DNA of 64,000 nt, from the NCBI GenBank assembly GCA_003223215.1, contig QHYH01000120.1, positions 1 to 64,000 on the forward strand. Direction: 5' to 3'. This stretch comes from Acidobacteriota bacterium. Lineage in GTDB: Bacteria > Acidobacteriota > Terriglobia > Acidiferrales > UBA7541. Made by a program: the position numbers and the translations under genes. Shown one piece after another: positions 8,876 through 17,202 of the stretch. How positions within the stretch are numbered: the first letter of the stretch is position 1; each line of letters opens with the position of its first letter. The notes beneath the pieces are model-generated. The model ran no database searches and was not told the DNA's origin. It saw only the letters and a list, made by a program, of their open reading frames with translations.

Positions 8876-9440
8876 AAGTCTTTTTCAATGGCAGCCACAG
8901 GCTGGCCAACGATACATTAACCGCCCGAGCGCTGCCGCAGGCGGTTTAATTGGGTAGCGTTCGGCTGCTGAAATAAGAGGGCAACCTGGCTTGCAGCGGA
9001 AGATACGGTATCTTGAATAAAACCCATAGGCTTCCTCTTTCATCAGCTTCAAGAAACTGGCGAGCACAATGCTCGATACGCGACTCGCACTCGCTCCAAT
9101 ATAATCAAACGAAAGCGTAAATAGTTTCGTTTAGGGCACAATCGTAAGTGAAAAGTATCTGGAATGGCTAATTATGTCAAGGCCTTCTCTTTTTCACCGG
9201 CTCTAACAAATCTTTGCTGTGAGCCAAATCTGGCGGCTTTCGAGCGGTTTTGCCCAGGTACTCGCGGAAACCGTTCCACATCCGGACTCTTGCTGTCCGA
9301 GGCTGTCGAACCGGAACTGTCGTCTCTGGCTTGAAATGCGAGCGTGGAGCGTTTGGAATTTCTCTCGGATTCGCGATATAACGCTATGCAAATTCGCGAA
9401 CGTTTTCTGGTTGTGACGGCCCGTCCACTCTCGAGGAGAC
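8876..9440. promoter_or_regulatory. Divergent intergenic region between isomerase and DeoR genes
   Basis: This 565-bp region separates the minus-strand isomerase from the plus-strand regulator and presumably contains both promoters. Within it are a 15-bp perfect inverted repeat, CGAGCA-CAA-TGCTCG (9061-9075), and the AAACGAAA/TTTCGTTT pair described separately. A short open frame at 8885-9067 lacks a start site and was not accepted. I see no RNA gene here. Confidence 0.4.
9107..9132. promoter_or_regulatory. Candidate DeoR-type operator
   Basis: Perfect 8-bp arms AAACGAAA (9107-9114) and TTTCGTTT (9125-9132) flank a 10-bp spacer, so arm centres are 18 bp apart. TTTCG-containing repeats are common in operators of DeoR-family repressors of sugar genes. 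The site lies between the isomerase and the DeoR gene, where an autoregulatory and cluster-controlling operator is expected. Confidence 0.55.
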
Positions 9441-10298
9441 TTGAAGTTGAACAAACGAAGCCGGATCGAAAGGGGGTTAGGGAACATGGGTGGCTCCGTT
9501 GACCGGGACGCCGAAAGCCCGGATAAGCAGCAGGTTCGGCTTACGGCCATTCTCAAAGCCCTGCAAAAAACCGGCTCCGTATCAGTGGAAGGCTTGAGCA
9601 AGGAACTGGATGTTTCGCTTGTGACGATTCGCCGCGATTTGGACACCCTGGAAGGACAAGGCTTGCTCCGCCGCACGCACGGCGGCGCTGTCTCGATCGA
9701 GCCGTTCTTCTACGAGCCATTTCGCAACGACCATTCGTTTCAAGCACAGGTCAAGAGATACGCGGAGGAAAAGCGCAGGATTGGAAGAGCGGCGGCCGGG
9801 CTAATCAAGGAGGGAGAAGTCATCGCCTTGACTCCCGGGACCACAACCACGGAAGTCATTCGCGGGCTGCCCCTCAATCACAAAATAACGGTGGTGACAA
9901 GCACTGTCAACGTGGCCATGGAACTTTCCAAACGCAAGGATTTGGAGGTATTCGTCACGGGAGGACACTTGCGCGGAGACTGGTTTTCGCTCGTGGGATC
10001 CACAGCCGCCCAGAGCCTCGGCCGGCTGCAAATCCACACGCTTTTTATCGGCGCTGATGGCATCGACGCGGGATGGGGTATCAGTTGCTACAATCCTGAC
10101 GAAGCGCAGCTCAATTCAGCGATGGTCAGGCACGCTAAAAGGAAAATTGCCGTCGTCGATCACAGCAAGTTCGGCATCGTTGCAGGTTGGCGCATTTGTC
10201 CCACTTCCGACCTCGACATTCTGATTACTGATTCGGGCGCAACCGACGAGATGACCGCCGCTTTCGAAGCAGCGCAAATACAGGTCATGCGTGTCTGA
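9441..10298 (+). CDS. DeoR-family transcriptional regulator, 285 aa (270 aa from the inner ATG)
   Basis: Sugar-phosphate-responsive repressor. The N-terminal winged helix-turn-helix (about residues 30-85) reads SVEGLSKELDVSLVTIRRDL followed by LLRRTHGGA, the DeoR signature. The C-terminal DeoRC domain (about 95-255) has LTPGTTTTEVIRGL, the isomerase-like loop that binds a sugar phosphate. The TTG start at 9441 has GAGGAG a few bases upstream. An alternative ATG at 9486 has AGGGA before it, so the first 15 residues are uncertain. It is transcribed away from the isomerase-porter genes and converges on the ROK gene. Its ligand is likely a phosphohexose produced by the cluster. Confidence 0.92.
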   Translation: MKLNKRSRIERGLGNMGGSVDRDAESPDKQQVRLTAILKALQKTGSVSVEGLSKELDVSLVTIRRDLDTLEGQGLLRRTHGGAVSIEPFFYEPFRNDHSFQAQVKRYAEEKRRIGRAAAGLIKEGEVIALTPGTTTTEVIRGLPLNHKITVVTSTVNVAMELSKRKDLEVFVTGGHLRGDWFSLVGSTAAQSLGRLQIHTLFIGADGIDAGWGISCYNPDEAQLNSAMVRHAKRKIAVVDHSKFGIVAGWRICPTSDLDILITDSGATDEMTAAFEAAQIQVMRV

Positions 10299-10341
10299 CG
10301 AGGAGAGCGCCGGTCTCGACCGATCGGACCAAGGGTCCAAG

Positions 10342-11286
10342 TTAGCTGCGCCGCTTTTCCGAGAGCAACGGGACCGCCCCTAAAAGAGCTGCGTTGTTAC
10401 CCAGTTCAGCAGCCCGGACTTGCACTTTGCCCCAAGGTGTCCACGCGTATTTTTCAACATGAGATTGCAGGATCGGGATAATACTCAGGGCGCTTTTCAT
10501 CACTCCTCCTCCAAGCACAATGATCTCAGGGTCGTAAGCATGCACGAGAGCGATCGCAGCAGCACACCAGACGCCCAGGCATCGATCTCGAACCGCCAGC
10601 GCCACGGCATCACCGGCTGCCGCCTCTTCAAACAGTTCCTTGAATCCAACTTGTTGATATTTCGACAGCGCGCTCCTGGAGGCCCCCGGCCATTCTTTTA
10701 GAATCAGCGGAAGCGACCAGCCTGCGGCTTCCGCTTCCGCGCATCCAATAGCACCGCACGTGCAGCGGCGTCCCGTAAAGAGAACAGGGATATGGCCTCC
10801 TAAACAGCCAGCCTGCGCGTGTTTTCCTCGAAGCAATTTTCCTTCGATCATCGCCACGCCGCCTATACCGGTGCCCAGCGTCATCATGACGACCTCGGTG
10901 AAACCCCGGGCGGCTCCGGCGTAGACTTCCCCGAGCAATGCCATGCGCGCGTCGTTCTCAATCGTGAGCGGGAGACCGAGAGCCTCGCGCCCCCAAGCGG
11001 GGAGATCGAGTCCTGGAGCATCCTCATACTTTGCGTTTGTCGACAGCACTCGTGCCGTACGGGTATCGACAAGCCCAGGGAATCCCGCGACCACACCCTC
11101 GCAGTCCTTGAGGGAGAGCCCGTTTTCTTTTGCAAGCTTGCGCAAAGTATCCCGGATAGCGGGCAGCAACGCCGCGAGGCCTTGGACACAATCCGCAGCG
11201 ATGGCTTCTTGCGCCAGAATCGTCTGGTCTTCGACGATGCCGCATGTGGCGTGGGTGCCTCCCAGATCAATCGTTAAAGCCCTCAC
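10342..11286 (-). CDS. ROK-family sugar kinase, 314 aa
   Basis: Cytosolic ATP-dependent hexokinase of the ROK family, probably glucokinase or mannokinase. The phosphate-1 loop LTIDLGGTHATCGIV is at residues 4-18. The substrate-binding stretch ENDARMALLGE (about 110-120) contains the catalytic Asp. LGTGIGGVAMIEGKLLRG follows. The zinc-binding ROK motif is present as GHIPVLFTG, then CTCGAIGCAE (about 164-182), with all three cysteines kept. There is no DNA-binding domain, so it is an enzyme and not a repressor. It starts only 13 bp after the stop of the six-hairpin glycosidase gene, so the two form one transcript: glycoside released outside, monosaccharide phosphorylated inside. Sugar specificity is not readable; mannose or glucose fits the adjacent isomerases. 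Confidence 0.9.
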   Translation of the reverse strand: MRALTIDLGGTHATCGIVEDQTILAQEAIAADCVQGLAALLPAIRDTLRKLAKENGLSLKDCEGVVAGFPGLVDTRTARVLSTNAKYEDAPGLDLPAWGREALGLPLTIENDARMALLGEVYAGAARGFTEVVMMTLGTGIGGVAMIEGKLLRGKHAQAGCLGGHIPVLFTGRRCTCGAIGCAEAEAAGWSLPLILKEWPGASRSALSKYQQVGFKELFEEAAAGDAVALAVRDRCLGVWCAAAIALVHAYDPEIIVLGGGVMKSALSIIPILQSHVEKYAWTPWGKVQVRAAELGNNAALLGAVPLLSEKRRS

Positions 11287-11299
11287 TCGTGCTTTCTCC

Positions 11300-13546
11300 T
11301 CAGTTTCCAGAAAGTTCTGCTTCGTTCGACGAAATCACATAGTTCTTCCCTTGATGGCGCAGGTTGACAAGCCGCGCCTGTGGATCAAAGTGCGCAAGCC
11401 GCGAGTGCACTTTAATTCCGCCAAACAAGGTCAACTCCGCCCCGAAGAGCGTATCGATCACAAGGTCCGTGAATCCTCCTCCCGAGATGCAGCACCAATC
11501 ATTAAGGTAGGGTGCATCCGTCGGACATTTGTATGCGGCTCCATGCTCTAGCGGGAAGGCCGTTTCAACAAAATGGGCCTGTCCGATGGGACCTTGGTTC
11601 CCCGCCGCAGCCAGGTTTTTCACCCAAACAGACACGCGCGCGGCCGAATCCGTTTTGTAAAGCCCTTTCGCTGTGACCGGCGCCCACGCGGAATAGGCTC
11701 CCAGCCAGCTGTGGTCCGGACGGATATTCCAGGTCGCGTCCACGTCATCGGGTGAAAGTGCTCGCATCCAATAATCACTGTGGAGTTCTCTCCAGAAGAA
11801 CCGGCTCATTTCTTCCTTCTGGGTATCGCTCAGATCTTCAAACATATTGTCGAGCACAGATAGGAAATCATAACAGTGCCGGACTTCGACAAAGGAGCCG
11901 TCTGGCTGCCCGCACTTCCACCAGCCTTTGCCGGCAACGTAGAGTTCCTGGTTGATTCGTTTAGCCAGCTCGTTCGCCTCGACGCGAAGCCGGGATGCCT
12001 CAGAGGAGTTGCCGCGCCGCTCGAGTAAGTCCGCGACGAAGCGCATGGAAGAAACATTGCCGGCGTTCATGCCGGCGGTCTCGTGCAGATACGTGCTGAC
12101 AACTTCCAAGAGATTCTCGAGTTTGCCGTAGTCGCCCAGACCATGAGAAGTGCTGTCGAGTTGTTTCCAATAAGTTGCGTGAAATACCAGATGATCGAGC
12201 GCCGTCTTATTATCGATGCGCTTATCGAGCCAAGCGAAATCGCCGGTCACTCGCAGATAGTTCTGTGCGCAGCGTACGATGGCCATGTCATTGACGGCAT
12301 ACCACGGTCCGACTCCCTCTCCGGTGACATAGTCCGTGGCGAGATGCTGGTGCATGTCCTCGACGAACCAGGTCTCAACTAGCCGGCGCAGTGCTTCCGG
12401 ATCAAGCAAGGCCAGGCTCAGGGAAGTCAAAGAGGTATCCCAGGGAAAGCTCAGAGTAGGCAACACGCGGCCGCCCAGCGTGAGGTAGGTAGTCCCATAC
12501 TTCGAATCCGGAGAAGCTCGGCGGGCGAAGATCAGGTTTCTGAATCCCGCCTGATAGAGTTTCCAAAGGGATTCGTCATCGGTTTCCAGTTGTGGAAGAT
12601 AGCCCGAAAACTCCGCATTGCCGGGTGTAACGGCGGAGCGCAGCAAGCTATTGAACGCCTGAGCATTCTCTTGCAGCAGCTGCGCAAAATTCGCCTGCAG
12701 ATGGTCATACGTCCCGAGTGCCGCCTGCTGTTCGGCGTCGACCGCGTTCACGTATGTCACTTCCTTTGTCTCCCGAGGACCAAGCGACATTTCGAGAACC
12801 AGCATCCGCCCAGAATCGAGGCGGCTGGCCTTGGGGAGGATGCCTTGCACGGAAAAGGCCTGACTGTGCTGAGCCTCAAAGATCAGACACCCGCGGGAAG
12901 CATCCCAGTGAATACGATTGTCCGCTTCACCGGGCGAGTAGGTGAGCCACGAGGTCGTCTTCTTGGCGACGGCGGCGCGCATATCAAAACCCAAGGAGAC
13001 CATTCGCGCTGCGCTACCGACATTTGTGATTCGAATGACCTCCGCAGCCGCCCGCCTTTTCGCGGGCATGAACGTCTCTGTGGAGAACTTTAGGCCATCG
13101 GCTTGGGTTTCGCGCACGATCCGGTGCGGATACCACCTGAAAGCGATCTCGTCGCCGCCATCGGGATAGGAGAGAAGGATTCGCCCATTCACGAATAGTT
13201 CGCACGAAAGGAGAAATCCCGGGCTCCAGGGCGTGTCCGGCACTCCACAACATGCGAATGGTGGCAAGGAAAGGGCTGTAATTCCCGACACCGATTTTGT
13301 CGCTTGGACATATCCAAATTCGTTTTGCGCGGTGGGCGAGGAATAGAGGTCTCTGAACTTATGCACAAGCCGGTCTGCCCGAAGGTCCTCCACGGCCGGG
13401 ACCGGAGGCAGGCGCTTGGGGGACTGAGGGCCGCCCGGGGCCGTACGAAAATGCATCAGCCTCGGAACGATACCGGCGACCGCGCTCACCTTCAAAAAAG
13501 ACCTGCGACCCCACGCCTTGTGTGATGAAACGTCTTCCTCTGTCAC
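11300..13546 (-). CDS. Tat-exported six-hairpin glycosidase-like protein, 748 aa
   Basis: The N-terminus carries a twin-arginine signal (GRRSFLKVSAVAG, residues 13-25), so the protein is exported folded. The rest is an N-terminal beta-sandwich region (about 50-280) followed by an (alpha/alpha)6 barrel of the six-hairpin type (MGH1/GH63-like). Conserved-looking segments are LSFPWDTSLTSLSLALLDPE, VGPWYAVNDMAI and TWNIRPDHSWLGAYSAWAP, where Asp and Glu residues could be catalytic. I cannot assign a GH family number or substrate. The GTG at 13546 has GGAGG at a good distance. It is the first gene of a two-gene operon with the ROK kinase, and its promoter region contains the twin near-palindromes at 13576-13632. 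Confidence 0.75.
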   Translation of the reverse strand: MTEEDVSSHKAWGRRSFLKVSAVAGIVPRLMHFRTAPGGPQSPKRLPPVPAVEDLRADRLVHKFRDLYSSPTAQNEFGYVQATKSVSGITALSLPPFACCGVPDTPWSPGFLLSCELFVNGRILLSYPDGGDEIAFRWYPHRIVRETQADGLKFSTETFMPAKRRAAAEVIRITNVGSAARMVSLGFDMRAAVAKKTTSWLTYSPGEADNRIHWDASRGCLIFEAQHSQAFSVQGILPKASRLDSGRMLVLEMSLGPRETKEVTYVNAVDAEQQAALGTYDHLQANFAQLLQENAQAFNSLLRSAVTPGNAEFSGYLPQLETDDESLWKLYQAGFRNLIFARRASPDSKYGTTYLTLGGRVLPTLSFPWDTSLTSLSLALLDPEALRRLVETWFVEDMHQHLATDYVTGEGVGPWYAVNDMAIVRCAQNYLRVTGDFAWLDKRIDNKTALDHLVFHATYWKQLDSTSHGLGDYGKLENLLEVVSTYLHETAGMNAGNVSSMRFVADLLERRGNSSEASRLRVEANELAKRINQELYVAGKGWWKCGQPDGSFVEVRHCYDFLSVLDNMFEDLSDTQKEEMSRFFWRELHSDYWMRALSPDDVDATWNIRPDHSWLGAYSAWAPVTAKGLYKTDSAARVSVWVKNLAAAGNQGPIGQAHFVETAFPLEHGAAYKCPTDAPYLNDWCCISGGGFTDLVIDTLFGAELTLFGGIKVHSRLAHFDPQARLVNLRHQGKNYVISSNEAELSGN

Positions 13547-13575
13547 AGTCGCCCTCCAACAGACTAACAGGCCGC

Positions 13576-13632
13576 GATTAGATCATAATTCTGGTCGTTT
13601 GGCTCCTGTTCTATGCCGATTATGATCTAATC
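13576..13632. promoter_or_regulatory. Pair of 15-bp near-palindromic operator-like sites in a divergent promoter
   Basis: Site 1 (13576-13590) is GATTA-GATCA-TAATT and site 2 (13618-13632) is GATTA-TGATC-TAATC. Each has 5-bp arms around a 5-bp centre. The two sites are also inverted copies of one another over 14 perfect bases (13576-13589 and 13619-13632). Their centres are 42 bp apart, close to four helical turns, on the same face of the DNA. They sit between the Tat glycosidase gene (start 13546, minus) and the DUF4185-like gene (start 13742, plus), so one dimeric regulator could control both. Confidence 0.65.
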
Positions 13633-13741
13633 TTACGTAAACAATCATGGTTGGCTTGACCTCTGATCTTGAGCGTTGGTAGCCTTTGGTTTCGACCGGT
13701 TAGTTCTCCCGAAGGCCTGGATGGCATTTACAGGAGGTGCC

Positions 13742-15091
13742 ATGAGAAAGACCCACTTCAGGCCGTTCTGGCGCTTCTCGCTAGGGTTTCTTCTGACCTG
13801 CACGTTCGTCGTGTATGCTCCCGCTGGGTTGACGGCCCAAACCTGTACCGTCACTGCCGGAACCGGCACGCCGGATTCTCACTTCAATGCGGAATACGCC
13901 GAGAATGGTCCGGGAACTGGCAACGAGCCCCTCGGCATGCCCGGGTGGACCGGTGCGGATAGCACTTACTCGGTGCTTCTGCCCAACGGTGACACGGCTT
14001 TTTTCTTTTCTGATTCCTACATCGGAGAGTATCCGACCGCCAGCGGCGACGGGACGGTGAGGACGAATTCGAACGGCTTGCGCACGCGGGCGCCAAATTG
14101 CGGCCCTCCGTTGTGCAATCCGCCGACTGTTCTTTATCACGCTCATAACAGCATTGTCGTGCAAAGCGCAACGACCGGCCAGTTGTCGACTGTTGTAGGT
14201 CCTAAGGACCCGACCTCGGGCTATTCGACCTCGTATTTCGTGCCTGCCGACGGTCTTGTTACAGGACATTTTTATTGGATGGGCGACTCCGTCGTCGTGC
14301 AGGTTGACAGCGCCGGAACAAAGAAGCTTTGGACGTTCCTCATGGAATGGGACAACAGTTTCAATTACTACGGCAGCGCGATCGCCCAACTCACACTGCC
14401 TGACCTTGCGGTTGAGAGCATCACACCGCTCCGTAACGTTCCTCCCGGGAATGTCGTGCACTGGGGAACAGCTTTGTGGCTCGACGGAGACTATGGCAAC
14501 GCTTCGCTTCATGTCTATGGAATTGAGGACAACGGGCAAAACGGCAGGTATCCGTTTGTGGCGCTCACAAATCCCGCGCTTGGAGTTACTGGCGTCGCCG
14601 ACACGAACAACTGGTATGTCTGGAATGGGAACGGCTGGATGCCGGGTTTGACCAACGCTGTCCAAATCATAGGCGCACCAAACGACCCGAACAACGCGGG
14701 CGATTACGTCAGCAGCGAATACAGCGTCAAGAAGATCCACAGCGGCGCGGGAACCACGTACCTGTTGGTAGCCCAAGACACGAAAGTTCCTTTCGGAACT
14801 TGGAAAGATATAGTCCTCTACTCTGCCTGCCGGCCTCAGGGGCCCTTTTCTGCGAAACAGGTGGTGTATTCAACGCCTGAAACTGGCTCCACAAAGGTGC
14901 CAGGAATGACTTCATCGCAGTCTCTCGCGGGAATAATTCTGACATACAACCCGCACGCGCACCCTCAGTACACAAGCAATGGCCAACTTCTGATTTCTTA
15001 TGATTTGAACGCGAGCAATAGCGGCGATCTGGTTTACGCGGACACTTATCGCCCAAAATTCATTCGAGTGAAGATTGCCGGACTGAAATGA
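13742..15091 (+). CDS. Secreted DUF4185/DUF5005-like beta-propeller protein, 449 aa
   Basis: The ATG at 13742 follows a perfect AGGAGGT; the open frame upstream of it is ignored. Residues 1-33 are a signal peptide ending in a PAGLTAQ-like cleavage region. The mature protein begins with the family-like segment GWTGADSTYSVLLPNGDTAF followed by FFSDSYIGE. It continues through blades marked by MGDSVVVQVD, HWGTALWLDG and LISYDLNASN. These features fit the five-bladed-propeller proteins of the DUF4185/DUF5005 type, which resemble glycosidases and often accompany polysaccharide-degrading enzymes. No enzymatic function is established. It is the first of three plus-strand exported proteins and shares its promoter region with the Tat glycosidase. 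Confidence 0.65.
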   Translation: MRKTHFRPFWRFSLGFLLTCTFVVYAPAGLTAQTCTVTAGTGTPDSHFNAEYAENGPGTGNEPLGMPGWTGADSTYSVLLPNGDTAFFFSDSYIGEYPTASGDGTVRTNSNGLRTRAPNCGPPLCNPPTVLYHAHNSIVVQSATTGQLSTVVGPKDPTSGYSTSYFVPADGLVTGHFYWMGDSVVVQVDSAGTKKLWTFLMEWDNSFNYYGSAIAQLTLPDLAVESITPLRNVPPGNVVHWGTALWLDGDYGNASLHVYGIEDNGQNGRYPFVALTNPALGVTGVADTNNWYVWNGNGWMPGLTNAVQIIGAPNDPNNAGDYVSSEYSVKKIHSGAGTTYLLVAQDTKVPFGTWKDIVLYSACRPQGPFSAKQVVYSTPETGSTKVPGMTSSQSLAGIILTYNPHAHPQYTSNGQLLISYDLNASNSGDLVYADTYRPKFIRVKIAGLK

Positions 15092-15102
15092 GTTCCTAGC
15101 AA

Positions 15103-16266
15103 ATGTGCTCGAGTGAACTTACGGCGCGAGACGGCAATCCCGTGAAACAGCTCACACTCTTGCTTTTCGCCCTTTCGTTGCTTTTGAGCTGCACGGCAGC
15201 TTCCTCTTCCAAGCCAGCTTCCCACGCCACCGATTTACCTCGCCCTCTGCCTGAATTCAGCTACGCCGACGGCTGGCTGGGCGCCGACGATGCGTATTCG
15301 CTCGCGCTTACGCCCATGACAAGCCTTTGGCTTTTTGGTGACACGTTCGTGGGGGATCCTGGAACGAAACTGCGCAGCGAATCGAAAGCCATGGTCCGGA
15401 ACAGCATCGGCCTTTCCCGGTGCGAAACGGGTTCACCTTGCGAGATGCAGTACTTCTGGCAGAAGGCGAGCGATCCCAAGCCGCGCTCGTTTTTTGACAC
15501 CGGGACAGACGAGCTATGGTACTGGCCGCTCGATGGATTCCTCGAGGACAAAGTGCTTTCTATTTGTTTGCTGGCAGTACGCAATAAGCCCGGAGCTCGC
15601 CCCGCCGACGCCTTCGGATTCGAAATTGTTGGTACGAAGCTAGCCACAATCGGCAACGCCCACGCATCACCTGACAAGTGGGAGATCGCCGTCCATGACC
15701 TCACCGACGCGCGGCTTTGGGCCGGTGTTTCGCTCGTACCTGACGGAAAATACGTGATCTGGTATACGCAAGTCAGTGAGGGAGAAGGGAAGGGATTTAT
15801 GGCCGTCATGCGAACGCCACAAGGCAAGATGGCCAACCCATCCGGCAGCTGGGAGTATCTCAGAAACGACAATCGCTGGACGGCGGGACTGGCGGGCCCG
15901 GACGCCAAGAAGGTGATCGACCAACCCATCAGCGAAATGTCGGTTCGCTACCACTCTCCGATAAAGAAGTGGCTGGCGATTTCAACCGGTCCTGAATTTC
16001 CTTCGCCGCGCGCAGTTGCGAGGACCGCGGATTCTCCGGTCGGGCCATGGTCCGCGCCGCGCATGATCTACGAGTTCCCAGAAATGAAGCGCGACCGCCC
16101 GGGCTACGACAAAGATACCTTTTGTTATGCGGTAAAGGAGCACACCGAATTCACCGAAAGCAAGATCGCATTGAGTTATGCGTGCAATTCGATGGTTCTC
16201 GCGAAAACCATTGCCAATATGAACATTTATTGCCCGCGCGTGGTGATTCTGGACCTGCCGAAATGA
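15103..16266 (+). CDS. DUF4185-like lipoprotein, 387 aa (374 aa from the inner GTG)
   Basis: This is a divergent paralogue of the preceding gene. It has the same opening motif (DGWLGADDAYSLALTP, then SLWLFGDTFVGD) and another ordered set of propeller blades (YWPLDGFLEDKVLSICLLAV; ISEMSVRYHSPIKKWLAIST). The N-terminus has a hydrophobic stretch and lipobox LLLSC, so it is probably a lipid-anchored exported protein. The ATG at 15103 lacks a good Shine-Dalgarno site. A GTG at 15142 directly before KQLTLLLFALSLLLSC gives a cleaner signal peptide and may be the true start. It lies 11 bp after the upstream stop, so the two are co-transcribed. DUF4185 proteins are predicted glycosidase-like, but the catalytic role is unknown. 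Confidence 0.7.
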   Translation: MCSSELTARDGNPVKQLTLLLFALSLLLSCTAASSSKPASHATDLPRPLPEFSYADGWLGADDAYSLALTPMTSLWLFGDTFVGDPGTKLRSESKAMVRNSIGLSRCETGSPCEMQYFWQKASDPKPRSFFDTGTDELWYWPLDGFLEDKVLSICLLAVRNKPGARPADAFGFEIVGTKLATIGNAHASPDKWEIAVHDLTDARLWAGVSLVPDGKYVIWYTQVSEGEGKGFMAVMRTPQGKMANPSGSWEYLRNDNRWTAGLAGPDAKKVIDQPISEMSVRYHSPIKKWLAISTGPEFPSPRAVARTADSPVGPWSAPRMIYEFPEMKRDRPGYDKDTFCYAVKEHTEFTESKIALSYACNSMVLAKTIANMNIYCPRVVILDLPK

Positions 16267-16326
16267 AACATCCGAGGCAGCCTCAACCTGTATGTGATCG
16301 AAACCGACCGGGGATCCGGGATTGCG

Positions 16327-17202
16327 ATGAGTAGAGCTCCCGCCTACCTTCTGTTTCTGTTGCTGAGCTGTTGTCCGGGGTTATCGCAGGGAACCGGGAG
16401 AGGCTCAGGCGCTACATCCAATCACAATCCACGGGTCAAGGATGCGGTTTTTCACAGCGGCTCTCTCGAGCGCGACATGCGCTATCGCGTGCTCCTTCCC
16501 CTGGGTTATGCGAAGGGCGGAAGATTTCCCGTCGTTTATCTGCTGCACGGACTTTATGGTGATTACCTGAATTGGGACACGCGAACCCAGCTCGAAAATT
16601 ACGCGCGAAATCTGCATCTCCTGATCATCATGCCGGACGCGGACGACTCCTGGTATACAAACTCTGCGACCGTTGCCGGCGACAAGTTTGAGGACTACGT
16701 CGCCAAGGATTTGGTCAATGAAATCGACGAGAAGTATCGCACCATCCGCGACCGCCATGGACGCGCGATAGCCGGTCTCTCGATGGGTGGCTACGGTGCG
16801 GTGAAGTTGACGCTCAAGCATCCTGATTTGTTTGTATTCGCTGGCAGTCTCAGTGGCGCCGTCAATGCTGCGCAAGATCTCGATAAGCTTAGGCCGGAAT
16901 TCCGGGCCAAGCTGGTGGAAATCTTCGGCAATGAGGGAAGTCGCGAGCGCAGCGAAAACGACATTTTCCTCCTGCTGAATAGTTCCCATGCAAACTCATA
17001 TCCGTACTTTTACTTGAGCTGCGGCACAGAGGACTCGTTCCTAGACACAAATCGGGCGTTCGTGCTGCAGCTGGCCTCCCGAAAGATAGCCTATGAGTAC
17101 CACGAGACCCCGGGCGGGCACACCTGGGACTACTGGGACGGAGCACTACAGCCGATGCTCGAGGCTGCGCGACGAGTGCTTTCCGCAAGCCACCCTGAAT
17201 GA
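16327..17202 (+). CDS. Secreted esterase D-type alpha/beta hydrolase, 291 aa
   Basis: Serine hydrolase of the esterase D/feruloyl-esterase-like family (PF00756). The oxyanion region is PVVYLLHGLYGDYLNW, the nucleophile elbow GLSMGGYGA contains the catalytic Ser, the acid lies in SCGTEDSFLD, and the catalytic His in PGGHTWDYWDG. I chose the ATG at 16327 because it directly precedes a signal peptide (AYLLFLLLSCCPGLSQ) with a possible lipobox Cys. A GTG at 16294 would add 11 residues. It follows the two DUF4185-like genes in the same direction and may remove acyl groups (acetyl or feruloyl) from the glycan they act on. Confidence 0.85.
   Translation: MSRAPAYLLFLLLSCCPGLSQGTGRGSGATSNHNPRVKDAVFHSGSLERDMRYRVLLPLGYAKGGRFPVVYLLHGLYGDYLNWDTRTQLENYARNLHLLIIMPDADDSWYTNSATVAGDKFEDYVAKDLVNEIDEKYRTIRDRHGRAIAGLSMGGYGAVKLTLKHPDLFVFAGSLSGAVNAAQDLDKLRPEFRAKLVEIFGNEGSRERSENDIFLLLNSSHANSYPYFYLSCGTEDSFLDTNRAFVLQLASRKIAYEYHETPGGHTWDYWDGALQPMLEAARRVLSASHPE

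Noticed and set aside
8885-9067. 60-aa minus-strand frame upstream of the isomerase gene
   Set aside because: No start site, no conserved-looking content, and it lies in a divergent regulatory region.
13781-14776. 331-aa minus-strand frame antisense to the DUF4185-like gene
   Set aside because: Long antisense frame caused by codon bias; the plus-strand gene has a signal peptide, ribosome site and family motifs.
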